Shown one piece after another: positions 39,492 to 50,083 of a DNA stretch of 64,000 nt. Made by a program: the position numbers and the translations under genes. Source of the stretch: an uncultured Pelagibacteraceae bacterium (lineage in GTDB: Bacteria; Pseudomonadota; Alphaproteobacteria; Pelagibacterales; Pelagibacteraceae). The stretch spans positions 1-64,000 of the forward strand of contig CABYDT010000001.1 of the NCBI GenBank assembly GCA_902517865.1. Reading direction: 5' to 3'. The notes under the pieces were generated by a model, which was given only the letters and a program-made list of their open reading frames with translations, did no database searches and was not told the DNA's origin. Within the stretch, counting starts at the first letter, position 1. Each line of letters begins with the position of its first letter.

Positions 39492-40823
39492 CTACTTGAT
39501 CGCCTTAGTTAACAATCTTAAACATTTTTGCATTAGATTTTTATTGAGAGTTTCTACCATGATTCTAACTTTTGGTTCTGTACCTGAAGGTCTTACTAAA
39601 ACTCTACCTTTATTTTGAATCATTTTATTTGCATTTATAATAGCTTTTTTTACGATATTCTTTTTAATCACGCTTTTATCTTTTACAGTAATGTTAACAA
39701 GTTTTTGAGGGATTGGTTTAAACACTCTTAAAACTTTACTGGCTTTATAACCTTTTCGTAAAGAGAATAAGACCTCAAGAGCAACTAATAATCCGTCTCC
39801 AGTTGTAGCAAATTTACCAAGTATAATATGACCTGACTGTTCTCCTCCTAAATTAAATTTATTTTTGTGCATCATTTCCTTAACATAACGATCTCCAACA
39901 TTTGATCTTAAAAACTTAATGTTTTCTGTCTTAAAAAAATTATTTAATCCATAGTTTGACATCAATGTTCCTATTACACCGCCTTTTAAAATTTTTTTTC
40001 TTTTCCATCGTTGTCCTAACATTGCAATTATTTGATCTCCATCTATCATTTTTCCATGTTCATCACACATGATGACTCTGTCACCATCTCCATCTAGTGA
40101 TATACCAATATTAGCTTTGTATTTTTTTACCGCTGATTGAATTTTTGCTGGGTGAGTTGATCCGCAATTTAAGTTAATATTTAATCCATTTGGTTTTGCA
40201 CCCATAACAAAGACTTTAGCGCCTAAGGATTTAAAGAGTTTTGGACCTGCTTTGTACCCAGCTCCGTTCGCGCAATCTAAAACAATTTTCATACCTTTTA
40301 ATGAAAAGTTTTTAGGAAAATTACTTTTTAGAATTTTTAGATATTGTTCATTTCCATCCTCTAGTCTTTTCACTCGCCCTAATTCTGTAGGTTTTGTTAA
40401 GTGTATTGACGTCTTGGAATCTATAATTTTTTCAATTTTTTTTTCAATACTGTCTGATAATTTCATACCGTCAGGTCCAAATAATTTAAGTCCATTATCA
40501 TAAAACGGATTATGAGATGCAGTGATCATTATACCTAAATTGGCTTTCATTTTTTTTGTAAGCATTGCAAGTCCGTTAGTAGGAAGCGGACCAAAAGTAA
40601 TTACCTGCATGCCGGCAGAGGCAAGACCAGATACAATTGCTGGCTCCAATGTATATCCTGATAATCTTGTATCTTTTGCAATGATTGCAAGTTGTTTAAT
40701 TTTTTTTTGATTTTTAAAATATGTACCAGCTGCTAAACCAAATTTAAAAAATTTTTCTCCATCTATATTACCAATATTAACAGTGCCTCTAATTCCATCG
40801 GTACCAAAATATTTTTTTGTCAT
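39492..40823 (-). CDS. glmM: Phosphoglucosamine mutase
   Basis: A 443-aa alpha-D-phosphohexomutase making glucosamine-1-phosphate for peptidoglycan and LPS. N terminus KKYFGTDGIRGTVN, catalytic phosphoserine in GIMITASHNPFYDNGLKLFGPDG (about 101), metal loop SLDGDGDRVIM, GEQSGH sugar site and RPSGTEPKVRIMVE phosphate site. All domains intact. Overlaps folP by 4 nt. Confidence 0.97.
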   Translation of the reverse strand: MTKKYFGTDGIRGTVNIGNIDGEKFFKFGLAAGTYFKNQKKIKQLAIIAKDTRLSGYTLEPAIVSGLASAGMQVITFGPLPTNGLAMLTKKMKANLGIMITASHNPFYDNGLKLFGPDGMKLSDSIEKKIEKIIDSKTSIHLTKPTELGRVKRLEDGNEQYLKILKSNFPKNFSLKGMKIVLDCANGAGYKAGPKLFKSLGAKVFVMGAKPNGLNINLNCGSTHPAKIQSAVKKYKANIGISLDGDGDRVIMCDEHGKMIDGDQIIAMLGQRWKRKKILKGGVIGTLMSNYGLNNFFKTENIKFLRSNVGDRYVKEMMHKNKFNLGGEQSGHIILGKFATTGDGLLVALEVLFSLRKGYKASKVLRVFKPIPQKLVNITVKDKSVIKKNIVKKAIINANKMIQNKGRVLVRPSGTEPKVRIMVETLNKNLMQKCLRLLTKAIK

Positions 40824-41875
40824 ATATTAATTAAAGATTTATTAATGCCTAAAGCTTCTTTTGTTGCCGCTATATCATGAACTCGAAAGAATTGTACACC
40901 TTGATTGGCTCCTGTTAATACAGACGCTATAGTTCCACCAATTCTATCTTTTGTTACTTTTGTTTTCATAACTTTTGCGATAAAACTTTTTCGAGATGAA
41001 CCCAGCATAATTGGGCATCCTAATGCATGAAATATTCCAATATTACTCATTAATTTTAAATTATGATTTAAATTTTTTCCAAAGCCTATACCTGGATCTA
41101 TTATAATTTTGTCTTTTTTAAGACCTAGTTTTATTAGTAAATTTATTTTATTTTCTAAAAAATCATAAATATCTAACACTACATTTTTATATTTTGGACT
41201 TTTTTGCATAGTTTGTGGTGTACCTTTTGAGTGATTTAAAATTACATTAGGCTTAAACTTTATGATAACGTTTATTGAATTTTTATCAAATTCAAGTGCA
41301 GAGACATCATTAATTATCTTTGCTCCATTCTTAATTGAGTCAATCATAATCTCTGCCTTCCTAGTATCAGCAGAGACTTTAAATTTTTTTAGATTTTTTA
41401 TGACTTTTAAAATTCTTTTCTTTTCCTCTTTAATCGAGACAAGTTCAGCTCCAGGCCTGGTTGACTCACCACCTATATCGATAATATCGGCACCATCATT
41501 TAATAATTTTTTTGCATGCTTAACTGCTGAATTTTTTTTATAGTATAGCCCGCCATCCGAAAAACTATCAGGAGTTATGTTTAATATACCGCATAATTTT
41601 GGCTTATTTAAACTTAATCCAAGATAGGGTTTTCTTTTTGTAACTAAGTTACTAATTAATTGTTTAAAATTATTACTCTTTAAATTTTTAAATTTATTTA
41701 GATTATTGATTTTAATTGTTTGTTTTTTAATCTTTTTGCCTCTTAAAATTACCTCAACTGCTGAAAATGAAATATCTTCCCTTCCACATAATTTTTTTGC
41801 TAATTTCGATTTTACTAAGTGTTTAGCATCAGAACCGTAAGAAAATTCTAATGGTCTCACGTAAACTTTGACCAT
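40820..41875 (-). CDS. folP: Dihydropteroate synthase
   Basis: A 351-aa enzyme joining p-aminobenzoate to the pterin in folate synthesis. The catalytic barrel starts at KPKLCGILNITPDSFSDGG (about 90), with DIIDIGGESTRPGA and IDPGIGFGKNLNHN. The roughly 90-residue N-terminal extension (RPLEFSYGSDAKHL...) is not a start error: it has a coherent sequence and alphaproteobacterial FolP proteins carry a similar one. Its role is unknown. Confidence 0.94.
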   Translation of the reverse strand: MVKVYVRPLEFSYGSDAKHLVKSKLAKKLCGREDISFSAVEVILRGKKIKKQTIKINNLNKFKNLKSNNFKQLISNLVTKRKPYLGLSLNKPKLCGILNITPDSFSDGGLYYKKNSAVKHAKKLLNDGADIIDIGGESTRPGAELVSIKEEKKRILKVIKNLKKFKVSADTRKAEIMIDSIKNGAKIINDVSALEFDKNSINVIIKFKPNVILNHSKGTPQTMQKSPKYKNVVLDIYDFLENKINLLIKLGLKKDKIIIDPGIGFGKNLNHNLKLMSNIGIFHALGCPIMLGSSRKSFIAKVMKTKVTKDRIGGTIASVLTGANQGVQFFRVHDIAATKEALGINKSLINI

Positions 41876-41882
41876 TTGAAGT

Positions 41883-43775
41883 TTAATTTTGTAATTTAGG
41901 CTTTAATCCAATAGATCCTAACGCACTTTCTTGCTTAGGGCTTTTGTCATTATCTATTTTTTGATTTCTGCTTGGATAGATATCTCTTAAAATTAAATCT
42001 CTGATCTCGTCACCTGAAAGTGTTTCATACTCTAATAAAGCTTTAGCAAGCTTATGCAAATCGTCAGCTTTTTTATTTAAAATGTCTTTTGCAGTGTTAT
42101 AACCTTTTTCAACGATTTTTTTTACTTCAGAGTCAATTTTCTTGGCTGTTTCTTCTGACACGTTTTGTTGTCTTGCAACCGACCTTCCAAGAAATACTTC
42201 TTCCTCGTTTTCTTGGTAAGCTAAGAAACCTAATTCATCACTCATTCCAAATCTAGTGACCATGTTCTTAGCCATTTTTGTAACCATCTCTATATCCGAA
42301 GATGCGCCTGAGGTTATCTTGTCATAACCAAAAATCATCTCTTCAGCTATTCTTCCTCCGCTTCCAACAGCAATATCTGCAAACATCTTCTCTCTAGTGA
42401 TTGAAAGTTGATCTCTTTCTGGCAATCTCATTACCATACCAAGAGCTCTTCCTCTTGGGATTATTGTTGCTTTATGAATTGGGTCCGATGCTGGCTGATT
42501 TAAAGATACAATAGCATGCCCACTCTCGTGATATGCCGTAAGTTTTCTTTCGTCTTCTGTCATAACCATAGATCTTCTCTCTGCTCCCATCATAACTTTA
42601 TCTTTAGCCTCTTCTAGATCTACCATGGTTACAATTCTTTTATTTTTTCTCGCTGCTAGAAGTGCGGCTTCATTAACTATATTAGCTAAATCTGCACCAG
42701 AAAATCCTGGAGTGCCTCTTGCAACTGTTCTGGGATTTACATCTGGACCGTATGATATTTTTTTTAAGTGAACTTTAAGGATAGCTTCTCTTCCAATAAT
42801 ATCTGGATTTGGAACCACAACTTGTCTATCGAATCTACCAGGTCTTAATAAAGCAGGATCTAATACATCTGGTCTATTAGTTGCTGCAATTAAAATTACT
42901 CCTTCGTTAGTTTCAAAGCCATCCATTTCTACGAGTAGTTGGTTAAGTGTTTGTTCTCTCTCATCGTTACCACCACCAAGCCCAGCACCTCTACTTCTAC
43001 CAACAGCATCAATCTCATCGATAAAAATAATACATGGGGCATTTTTTTTACCTTGTTCAAACATATCCCTTACTCTTGACGCACCAACACCCACAAACAT
43101 TTCAACAAAGTCTGAACCTGATATCGTAAAGAAAGGAACATTTGCTTCTCCTGCAACTGCTCTTGCAATTAATGTTTTACCTGTACCTGGGGGGCCAACT
43201 AGTAATGCACCTTTTGGAATTTTGCCACCTAATTTTTGGTACCTTCTAGGATCTTTTAAAAATTCTACAACTTCTTCTAATTCTTCTTTGGCTTCTTCAA
43301 CACCAGCAACATCTCTAAATGTTACTCTTCCTTGTGCTTCAGTTAACAGTTTTGCTTTTGACTTTCCAAAACCCATAGCGCCACCTTTTCCTCCCTGCAT
43401 CTGGCGCATAAAAAATATCCAAACCCCAATTAACAATAACATCGGGAACCATGACAATAGGATTCCTAAGAAGGACGGCATTTTATCTTCAGAAGGACCT
43501 GCGGATATTGCAACGCCTTTCTCTGTTAATCTTTCGACTAAGTTTGGATAATTTGGTGAATAAGTTTTAAATTTTGCTCCATTTGAAAAGTTTCCCTCAA
43601 TTTGATTTCCTTTAATATCAACTGAAGTTATATTTCCTTTTTCAACTTCTGTTATGAATGTTGAAAAGGGTAAATCTTTTGTTGCAGTTGTTCTATTTGG
43701 ATTTTGAAATAAGTTAAAAAGTCCTAAGACTAACAGGACAATTATTCCCCACATCATCAAATTTTTCATATTCAT
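41883..43775 (-). CDS. ftsH: ATP-dependent membrane protease FtsH
   Basis: A 630-aa AAA+ zinc protease. Transmembrane helices at about 5-20 and 104-124 enclose a periplasmic domain. Walker A GPPGTGKT is at about 193-200, Walker [42 protein letters not shown], and the zinc site HESGHAI at about 415. It degrades membrane proteins and sigma-32, linking it to rpoH at 36333. A CTTG/CTTATTT pair upstream faintly resembles a sigma-32 promoter. Confidence 0.98.
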   Translation of the reverse strand: MNMKNLMMWGIIVLLVLGLFNLFQNPNRTTATKDLPFSTFITEVEKGNITSVDIKGNQIEGNFSNGAKFKTYSPNYPNLVERLTEKGVAISAGPSEDKMPSFLGILLSWFPMLLLIGVWIFFMRQMQGGKGGAMGFGKSKAKLLTEAQGRVTFRDVAGVEEAKEELEEVVEFLKDPRRYQKLGGKIPKGALLVGPPGTGKTLIARAVAGEANVPFFTISGSDFVEMFVGVGASRVRDMFEQGKKNAPCIIFIDEIDAVGRSRGAGLGGGNDEREQTLNQLLVEMDGFETNEGVILIAATNRPDVLDPALLRPGRFDRQVVVPNPDIIGREAILKVHLKKISYGPDVNPRTVARGTPGFSGADLANIVNEAALLAARKNKRIVTMVDLEEAKDKVMMGAERRSMVMTEDERKLTAYHESGHAIVSLNQPASDPIHKATIIPRGRALGMVMRLPERDQLSITREKMFADIAVGSGGRIAEEMIFGYDKITSGASSDIEMVTKMAKNMVTRFGMSDELGFLAYQENEEEVFLGRSVARQQNVSEETAKKIDSEVKKIVEKGYNTAKDILNKKADDLHKLAKALLEYETLSGDEIRDLILRDIYPSRNQKIDNDKSPKQESALGSIGLKPKLQN

Positions 43776-43829
43776 ATCTTATAATAAATAAGTATTTATT
43801 TACAATCTACAAGCACCCAATTGGCGCAT

Positions 43830-44846
43830 TTAGACCCTGTTTTCTCTAAAAACAATGACATTTTTATGTCCATTAGCGAAAATATAACCGCCCAATGTCA
43901 TTTTTGAAATTCTTTTTCCATTACAAAGATTAATTAACCGATTTATGCTTTTGGAACGTGGGGGAAAATCTTTCTTAGATAATTTCAAAAATAGGTTTGA
44001 AAGAACCCTAAATCTAATTTCGTATGGCTCATTAGTAAATAATTTTTTATTAATAGTCATTTTCCTTCCATTTTTAAGTAAATATTTTTTCTCTGCGACC
44101 CTTGTAAAGTGCTCGATTGCTGATTTAGCTGAAGCCAAGTTTGCAAGAGTTGAATTTATTCTATCCTGATTTAAACCTTCCCTCTCTAGTTGATTTTTTA
44201 GCTTTCTAATTCTTGATCTTAAATATAGGTCTTTACTATTAGAAGGATCCTTTAGAATAAAATTAAAATTTTTTGATGCAATTTGCGATAAATCTTTTTT
44301 TTTAAAGTCTAGCAAAGGCCTAATAAATTCAATAGATTTATACTTTTTAATAACTTCGATTGGCGCTAAACCAAATAATCCGCTTCCTCTACTTAATCTA
44401 ATATAAAAATTTTCAATTACATCATCATTTTGATGACCGATTAATAAATACTTAATTTTATTCTTTTTACAGAAATTTATCATTAGCTCATATCTCATTT
44501 GCCTTGCTGTAGCGTGAAGATTTGATGTAATTTTACTTTTAATTTTTAGAATTTTAGTTTTAATTTGGAATTTTTTTAGTTCATTTGAAACTGTTGTTAT
44601 CTCCTTAAAACTATTTTTTCGTAAGTTGTGATCAATTAATAGTGCAATTAACTTAATTTTATATTTTGCAGAAAAAACTTTTGATAAAACTGACAAGGCC
44701 AAGCTATCTGGACCGCCAGATACAGCCAAGGCTAATTTTTTTTGTTTAGCTATTTTAGATAATTTTTTTTCAAATTTATTATATAAATGAAATTCTTTCG
44801 CGGATAATTTAACCAGTTTTTTGGCACTTAAATTTCTTTTTTTCAT
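43830..44846 (-). CDS. tilS: tRNA(Ile)-lysidine synthase
   Basis: A 338-aa N-type ATP pyrophosphatase that modifies the CAU anticodon of tRNA-Ile. The PP-loop is ALAVSGGPDSLALSVL at about 40-55; LIGHQNDDVIENFYIRLSRGSGLFGLAP is family-specific. It lacks part of the C-terminal domain of longer TilS proteins, like other reduced alphaproteobacteria. The start overlaps cpoB by 38 nt, a large same-strand overlap, but no later ATG precedes the PP-loop. Confidence 0.92.
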   Translation of the reverse strand: MKKRNLSAKKLVKLSAKEFHLYNKFEKKLSKIAKQKKLALAVSGGPDSLALSVLSKVFSAKYKIKLIALLIDHNLRKNSFKEITTVSNELKKFQIKTKILKIKSKITSNLHATARQMRYELMINFCKKNKIKYLLIGHQNDDVIENFYIRLSRGSGLFGLAPIEVIKKYKSIEFIRPLLDFKKKDLSQIASKNFNFILKDPSNSKDLYLRSRIRKLKNQLEREGLNQDRINSTLANLASAKSAIEHFTRVAEKKYLLKNGRKMTINKKLFTNEPYEIRFRVLSNLFLKLSKKDFPPRSKSINRLINLCNGKRISKMTLGGYIFANGHKNVIVFRENRV

Positions 44847-45729
44847 ACTTTGCTTTTTGGATTACAGATTTGCTAGCATTAGGGTACTGTTGTTGAATTC
44901 CATTTAACATTGTGCAACCTTGATCTTTTTCACCTAATTCTGAAAGAGTAATTCCTAGCTTAAGTAAATTTTGTGGACCTTTTGAGCTTTTAGGATACTT
45001 TTGGTATCCATCTAAATACGCTGCGGCGGCATCATGATATAATTGTCTAATATAAAAAGTTTCAGCATACCAATACTGTGCGCTGCCTGCTAATTTATGT
45101 TTAGGATTTTTTTCTACAAATTCTTTAAGTGCTAATTCTGCTTTTTCATAGTCGCCGACTTTAATAAAACTGGTCGCAAATCCATATTGTTTTTCTGGAG
45201 TACCTTTTGGCAATAAATTAGAAGACTTTACTTTTTCAGTTTGAACAACTCCAGCTGGACTTACAGATTTCGTTTTTTGGTCACTCTTCATAACAACGGT
45301 TCCTAAACTTGATGGCTTGTCAGTACCTGGAAGCCTTTTTTTCTTATCTTTGTTTTTCTTAGCAATTTTTTTAGGATCTCCTGACTCTAAGTCAGAAAGT
45401 CTTAGTTCATTATCTGCTTGAATTTTTTCTAATCGCTCAGTTAGTTGATCCATTTTAAAAAGAGTATCTTCATTTGAGGCTGTTAATTTTTGGATTTGTT
45501 CTTCTAGTTCTGTAATTTTAACTAATTGTCTTGTTAAAGCACCTTCAAGTGATCCTGACGTTCCAGATGATCCTTTTCCTTTGAAACTTTGACTATAAAC
45601 TGCCTTTTCTAAAACTTTTAAATCTTTTTTAATTTGTTTTAATTCGTCTAAAACTTTGTTCAATTTTTCATCTGCGAAAGCATTAGTAGTTACTATAGTG
45701 ATTAGAATATAAAAAAATAATTTTTTCAT
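44809..45729 (-). CDS. cpoB: Cell division coordinator CpoB (YbgF)
   Basis: A 306-aa periplasmic protein. A signal peptide MKKLFFYILITIVTTNAFA ends at about residue 19. A coiled coil (about 22-120) follows, then a Lys/Ser-rich linker and three TPR units from about 190 (YGFATSFIKVGDYEKAELALKEFVEKNP onward). It couples Tol-Pal to peptidoglycan synthesis. It comes after pal and a terminator, so it may have its own promoter and lead the tilS-ftsH row. Confidence 0.92.
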   Translation of the reverse strand: MKKLFFYILITIVTTNAFADEKLNKVLDELKQIKKDLKVLEKAVYSQSFKGKGSSGTSGSLEGALTRQLVKITELEEQIQKLTASNEDTLFKMDQLTERLEKIQADNELRLSDLESGDPKKIAKKNKDKKKRLPGTDKPSSLGTVVMKSDQKTKSVSPAGVVQTEKVKSSNLLPKGTPEKQYGFATSFIKVGDYEKAELALKEFVEKNPKHKLAGSAQYWYAETFYIRQLYHDAAAAYLDGYQKYPKSSKGPQNLLKLGITLSELGEKDQGCTMLNGIQQQYPNASKSVIQKAKYEKKKFKCQKTG

Positions 45730-45757
45730 TAAATTGAGTATATTTTAAATGTTGGCA

Positions 45758-45793
45758 AAAAAAAGACCCTGTTTAAAACAGGGTCTTTTTTTA
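45758..45793 (-). terminator. Intrinsic terminator after pal
   Basis: AAAAAGACCCTGT pairs with ACAGGGTCTTTTT around a TTAAA-type loop, with T-runs on both sides. Read from the minus strand it lies 15 nt after pal and 29 nt before cpoB, so it ends or attenuates the tol-pal transcript and separates it from cpoB. It is nearly symmetric and could act in both directions. Confidence 0.85.
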
Positions 45794-45807
45794 AAAAATA
45801 ATTATAA

Positions 45808-46272
45808 TTATTTAGATTTAACAGTTACTGATCGTCTGTTTTGAGACCAAGCTAATCTAGAAGACTCTGGATTTACAGGTCTTTCTTTACCGTAGCTTAT
45901 AACAGTAATTTTGCTGCTAGCTACACCTTGGCTCATTAAATAATCTTTAACTGCGTTAGCTCTTCTTTCACCTAATGCAAGGTTGTACTCTCTCGTACCT
46001 CTTTCATCAGCATGACCTTCTACAACAACACTTATACCGCTGCTCTTAATATATGCAGCTTGTTTATTCAATGTACCTTTAGCACCTGAATGTAAACTAG
46101 ATCTGTTAGTTGCGAAAAAAACTCTATCTGGAACACCAGAAGCTAGAAACTTAACAGTATCAGAACCAGTGTAATAATCTTTTCCAGGCTTTCTAGAACT
46201 TGTTGCACAAGCTGTTAAAAGGAAACCTAAAAAAACTACTAAGATTAGATTTTTTATATTTTTTAAAGACAT
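45808..46272 (-). CDS. pal: Peptidoglycan-associated lipoprotein Pal
   Basis: A 154-aa outer-membrane lipoprotein. The lipobox is LLTAC (Cys about 22) after a short signal. The OmpA-like domain has VFFATNRSSLHSGAKGTLNKQAAYIKSSG, VVEGHADERGTREYNLALGERRANAVKDYL and VISYGKERPV. The frame allows a start four codons upstream (46284), but GAGGT lies 6 nt before the ATG at 46272, so I take that one. Confidence 0.96.
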   Translation of the reverse strand: MSLKNIKNLILVVFLGFLLTACATSSRKPGKDYYTGSDTVKFLASGVPDRVFFATNRSSLHSGAKGTLNKQAAYIKSSGISVVVEGHADERGTREYNLALGERRANAVKDYLMSQGVASSKITVISYGKERPVNPESSRLAWSQNRRSVTVKSK

Positions 46273-46372
46273 CTTTAACCTCATTTACGATTTTCCTCAC
46301 TTCTACATAATTGCGGTCTTTTATCAAGAGAAAATATACACAATTATTAATTAAATTTTTATGAATTTAGCT

Positions 46373-47710
46373 TTATTTTGACAGTAAACTAGACCATGAA
46401 GGGTCTGAAGCATCAGATGGAGTTTTAAGCTTTACTTCATTATATCCTGTAATATCAATTGACCATAATTTAGAGCTTGCTCCAACACCCTTTTTTCTAG
46501 CTGCAGTTTCACGATAAAATATCAATACTCTGCCATTTGGGGACCATGAAGGTGCTTCTTGATAGAAGTTTTCTGTTAGTAATCTCTCTCCAGAGCCATC
46601 GGTTCTCATAACACCAATATAAAATTTACCTTTAAAAATTTTTGTGAATGCTATTAAGTCTCCACGAGGTGACCAAACAGGTGTTCCATACAACCCTTTT
46701 CCTCGAGAAATTCTTTTAACTTTTCTTCCATCGCTTCTCATCACATAAAGCTGTTGGAAGCCGCTTCTGTCCGAATTAAACACAACAAATCTTCCATCAG
46801 GTGAGTAAGAAGGTGAAGTATCTATAGAGGGGTGAGATGTTAATTGTTCAACTACCCTGCTTTTTAAATCCATAGTGTAAATATCTGAATTACCGTCTTT
46901 TGCAAAACTCATTATTACTTTATTACCGTTAGGTGAAAAACGAGGAGCGAATGTCATGCCTGGAAAATCACCTACAATTTCTTGAACACCAGTTTCAATG
47001 TTTAACAAATATACTCTTGGTAAATTCTTAAAATAAGACATGTAAGTTACGAGTTGAGAATTTGGATTAAATCTAGGGGTAAGAACTAATTCATTACCTA
47101 ATGTTAGAAATTTATTGTTTGCTCCATCTTGGTCCATAATAGCAAGTTTTTTTATTCTTCTGTCCTTTGGTCCACTCTCAGCAACATAAATAATTCTTGT
47201 ATCAAAGTATCCCTCTTCACCCGTCATTCGTTGGTAAATTTTATCAGAGATTATATGACCGATTCTTCTCCATGATTTAGGTGTCGCAAATAAAGCCAAA
47301 CCTTCAATTTCTTTTGCAGAAACTACATCCCACAATCTAAACTCAACTCTAAGTCTACCCTTTTCATCAATTTTTATTTTTCCTGAAATCATTATTTGCG
47401 CTTTAATTAAAGACCAATCTTCAAAACGAGGTTTAAGGTGTGATAATTTAGGTTTTTGAATATGAGATTTTTTATCTAAAATATAGAATAAACCTGATCT
47501 CTTTAGATTATTTTTAATAACTTTCGGTAGGTTGCTTTCGAGATTAAGTTTTTTAATACCTTCAGAAAATTTTTCAGGATTATCAATATAAAAGTCTGAC
47601 ACTGCTGCCGGCAAAGGTTCTAAATTACCTCTGGTAATATCAATTTTAACTGCTGCATTAAGGTTTGTATTTAAAAATACGATTAGTAATATAAAGTATA
47701 TTTTTTTCAT
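46373..47710 (-). CDS. tolB: Tol-Pal system protein TolB
   Basis: A 445-aa periplasmic protein with a signal peptide ([20 protein letters not shown]). An N-terminal domain precedes a beta-propeller of WD40-like repeats, seen as recurring DG/SPNG-type blocks such as [31 protein letters not shown] and [14 protein letters not shown]. It docks Pal and TolA. Abuts tolA with no gap. Confidence 0.97.
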   Translation of the reverse strand: MKKIYFILLIVFLNTNLNAAVKIDITRGNLEPLPAAVSDFYIDNPEKFSEGIKKLNLESNLPKVIKNNLKRSGLFYILDKKSHIQKPKLSHLKPRFEDWSLIKAQIMISGKIKIDEKGRLRVEFRLWDVVSAKEIEGLALFATPKSWRRIGHIISDKIYQRMTGEEGYFDTRIIYVAESGPKDRRIKKLAIMDQDGANNKFLTLGNELVLTPRFNPNSQLVTYMSYFKNLPRVYLLNIETGVQEIVGDFPGMTFAPRFSPNGNKVIMSFAKDGNSDIYTMDLKSRVVEQLTSHPSIDTSPSYSPDGRFVVFNSDRSGFQQLYVMRSDGRKVKRISRGKGLYGTPVWSPRGDLIAFTKIFKGKFYIGVMRTDGSGERLLTENFYQEAPSWSPNGRVLIFYRETAARKKGVGASSKLWSIDITGYNEVKLKTPSDASDPSWSSLLSK

Positions 47711-48527
47711 TTATCCTTTTAACATTTCTTTTGCGTCAAAATTAAGTTGTAAATCTTTCCACTTATTATACCCAGTTGTTGGCATCTTTAAGGGATCACA
47801 TAGTTTGACTGCACGTAATGCACTTTCAGCCAATACTCTATAAAAGCCCTGACCTGGCTTGTTCATTCTTGCATGATCTAAAATCTCAGAACTCATAATT
47901 GACCCATCTGGTTTTAATTGTAATTTAATTCTTACAGTTAAATCCTCATCATATGGAAGACCCAAAGGGATATTCCAACATTTAAAGATTTGAGCTTTAA
48001 TAGCATCTTCTTGTGTAATAGTTAATCCCTTATCTAAACTTACTGTATTATCTTGAGATTGGGTGATATCTAAACTTTTCTTAGCTTGAATATCAGCTTG
48101 CTCTTCTTTAGATTTATCAATTAAAGCTGCTATTTTATTAGGATCAAATAACTCTTTTTTTTCAAATTCTGAAGACTGCCTAATTTTTTCCTTAACTTCC
48201 TCTGGATTTTGTTTTTTCTTTTTTTCTTCAACCTGTTTTTTTATATTATCTGGTAAAGGAACAGCATCTAATTTTTCTTTAGGTATTATTTTGGGTGGCG
48301 CTTGTTTTGTAACAAGCCTTTCTTTCTCTTTTTCCTTAATTTTTTCAATAATCTCCTTTGCTTTTGGTGCAAAAGGTAATTGGGTTTTGTCAGAAATTTG
48401 TATCAAATCTATAGCTATAATTGGAGGCACATCTATTGGTTTTTTTGACCACGAATGGCATTGTAATCATAGTAAATAGAATAATAAAAAAATGAAATAA
48501 AAGTGATAGCGAAAAACTTTTATACAT
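47711..48527 (-). CDS. tolA: TolA, split by a +1 shift in a poly-A run
   Basis: TolA links the inner-membrane TolQR motor to Pal and TolB. The long frame (47711-48430, GTG start) has a coiled coil rich in Lys/Glu and a C-terminal TolA domain (QIFKCWNIPLGLPYDEDLTVRIKLQLKPDG) but no membrane anchor. The anchor is encoded just upstream in another frame from ATG 48527, 3 nt after tolR: MYKSFSLSLLFHFFIILFTM then ITMPFVVKK. Removing one A from the seven-A run (plus-strand T at 48440-48446) joins them as ...VVKKPIDVPPIIAI, the expected continuous TolA. This is either a sequencing/assembly error or a true frameshift. Confidence 0.85.
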
Positions 48528-48530
48528 AAA

Positions 48531-48950
48531 TTATCTTTTGGTTTGAGATATTAGTGCAACTTTTGTAAATCCCGATCCCGCTAGATTGCCCATAACTTCC
48601 ATAACCCTACCGTAATTAATGTTTTTGTCTCCTCTAACATAAATTCTAGTGTCCGTTCTGTTTTTAGAAATTGCAAGTAATTTTGCAACAAGCTCGTTAA
48701 ATGCAACTTTAGTATCTTGTACAAAAACCTCTCCCTTTGAATTAATTGAAACCGTTAAAGGCTCTCTATCGTCTGGCAAAGAATCTGCTTCGCTTTCTGG
48801 TAAATTTACTGGGACTCCTACTGTTAACATTGGTGCAGTAACCATGAAAACAATCAAAAGAACTAGCATTACATCAACAAAGGGAGTGACATTTATCTCA
48901 CTCATTACATTTCTAGAGCGTCTTTCAGATTTTTGTAAATTAATCGCCAT
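48531..48950 (-). CDS. tolR: TolR (ExbD-family) protein
   Basis: A 139-aa inner-membrane protein with one helix after MSEINVTPFVDVMLVLLIVFMVTAP, which contains the conserved Asp of the proton path (about residue 26). The periplasmic part ends YGRVMEVMGNLAGSGFTKVALISQT. It works with TolQ in the proton-driven Tol motor. Gap to tolQ is 2 nt. Confidence 0.97.
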   Translation of the reverse strand: MAINLQKSERRSRNVMSEINVTPFVDVMLVLLIVFMVTAPMLTVGVPVNLPESEADSLPDDREPLTVSINSKGEVFVQDTKVAFNELVAKLLAISKNRTDTRIYVRGDKNINYGRVMEVMGNLAGSGFTKVALISQTKR

Positions 48951-48952
48951 TA

Positions 48953-49627
48953 TTAAATTATTGTTAGAAAGCTACGTGAGAAGTTTTCTAATTTTTGAGT
49001 ATAAAGTCTTGAGCTATTAGAGTATCGATTGTACGCAACAACTGCAGGGATTGCTGCTAAAAGTCCTAAAGCGGTTGCAAATAAAGCTTCGGCAATTCCA
49101 GGTGCAACGATTGCTAAACTTGTATTTCTTGAGATTGCGATTGATTGAAAGGAATTCATAATACCCCACACGGTTCCAAATAATCCTACGAAGGGTGCAA
49201 CCGAACCTATGGTAGCAAGTATTGTTAAATTTTTTTCATACCCTTCTATTTCTTTATCAATAGCTACATCCATCATCCGTTTTACGATTTCATTAGACTC
49301 TTTTGCGCTTCTATTTTTATGTTCATTTAATGTATCCATGCCTACCCTGAAAACTCTCGTCATTGGATCTGCATCTTTCTCGCTAGTTTTTTTATAAATT
49401 TCCTGCGCAGATTTAGAGTCCCAGAATTTTTTTTCAAAGTTATTACTTGTTAAATTTATTTTTTTAAAAATCTTATGTTTCTCAAATATTAAAGCCCAAG
49501 AATATATTGAAGAGACTATTAAAATTATAATTACAGATTTGACAATTAAATCCGCTCTCATAAATAATGTTATTATGGAAAAATCCGTTGTAGCTATAGC
49601 AGCTGCGCCTGTAGTAACTTGATCCAT
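48953..49627 (-). CDS. tolQ: TolQ (MotA/ExbB-family) proton channel
   Basis: A 224-aa protein with three hydrophobic helices. The typical segment GSVAPFVGLFGTVWGIMNSFQSIA and the following GIAEALFATALGLLAAIPAVVAYNR are TolQ/ExbB signatures. First gene of the tolQRAB-pal group, 57 nt after ybgC. Confidence 0.97.
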   Translation of the reverse strand: MDQVTTGAAAIATTDFSIITLFMRADLIVKSVIIILIVSSIYSWALIFEKHKIFKKINLTSNNFEKKFWDSKSAQEIYKKTSEKDADPMTRVFRVGMDTLNEHKNRSAKESNEIVKRMMDVAIDKEIEGYEKNLTILATIGSVAPFVGLFGTVWGIMNSFQSIAISRNTSLAIVAPGIAEALFATALGLLAAIPAVVAYNRYSNSSRLYTQKLENFSRSFLTII

Positions 49628-49684
49628 TAAACCTCCCTAAAATCAAATAATGTCATTAATTTGGCAATCTATTACCCTAATTTT

Positions 49685-50083
49685 CTAAGAAATACTATTT
49701 TTAAACTTATTGTATAGTTCATCAGGCATTTTTTTTGGTAAACCATTGTTATCGATGGTCACAAGGTCTATTTTACCGTCAACTAAGACATCCTCTTTTC
49801 TCAGTATTTTTTGCTCCATAGTGATTCTGACTGGTGATATTTTTATTATTTTTGTAAAAACATTCAAATTATCCTCAAACTTGGCAGGTTTTTTAAATTC
49901 GACATTGCATGATTTCACTACAATTCTAATTTCATATTTTGATAATATATCTTTATGATTTAAACCACATGAATAAATTAACTCTGTTCTAGCTCTTTCA
50001 AAATATTTTAAATAATTTGCATAATACACGATACCTTCGGCATCCGTATCTTCGTAATATACTTTTAAACTAAAATTAGCCAT
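49685..50083 (-). CDS. ybgC: Acyl-CoA thioesterase YbgC
   Basis: A 132-aa hot-dog thioesterase. YYEDTDAEGIVYYANYLKYFERARTEL holds the catalytic Asp and the 4HBT signature. The frame opens four codons earlier, but GGAGG is 5 nt before the ATG at 50083, which decides the start. It hydrolyses short-chain acyl-CoA or acyl-ACP and is the normal first gene of tol-pal clusters. It overlaps ruvC by 8 nt. Confidence 0.94.
   Translation of the reverse strand: MANFSLKVYYEDTDAEGIVYYANYLKYFERARTELIYSCGLNHKDILSKYEIRIVVKSCNVEFKKPAKFEDNLNVFTKIIKISPVRITMEQKILRKEDVLVDGKIDLVTIDNNGLPKKMPDELYNKFKNSIS

Noticed and set aside
43778-43813. Sigma-32-like promoter before ftsH (CTTGTA ... CTTATTT)
   Set aside because: Both boxes resemble the alphaproteobacterial RpoH consensus but the spacer is 15 nt instead of 17-18, and such AT-rich matches arise by chance. 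Transcript mapping under heat would decide.
44809-44846. tilS start error because of the 38-nt overlap with cpoB
   Set aside because: No later ATG lies before the PP-loop, and cpoB ends naturally after its last TPR; the overlap is unusual but I keep both genes.
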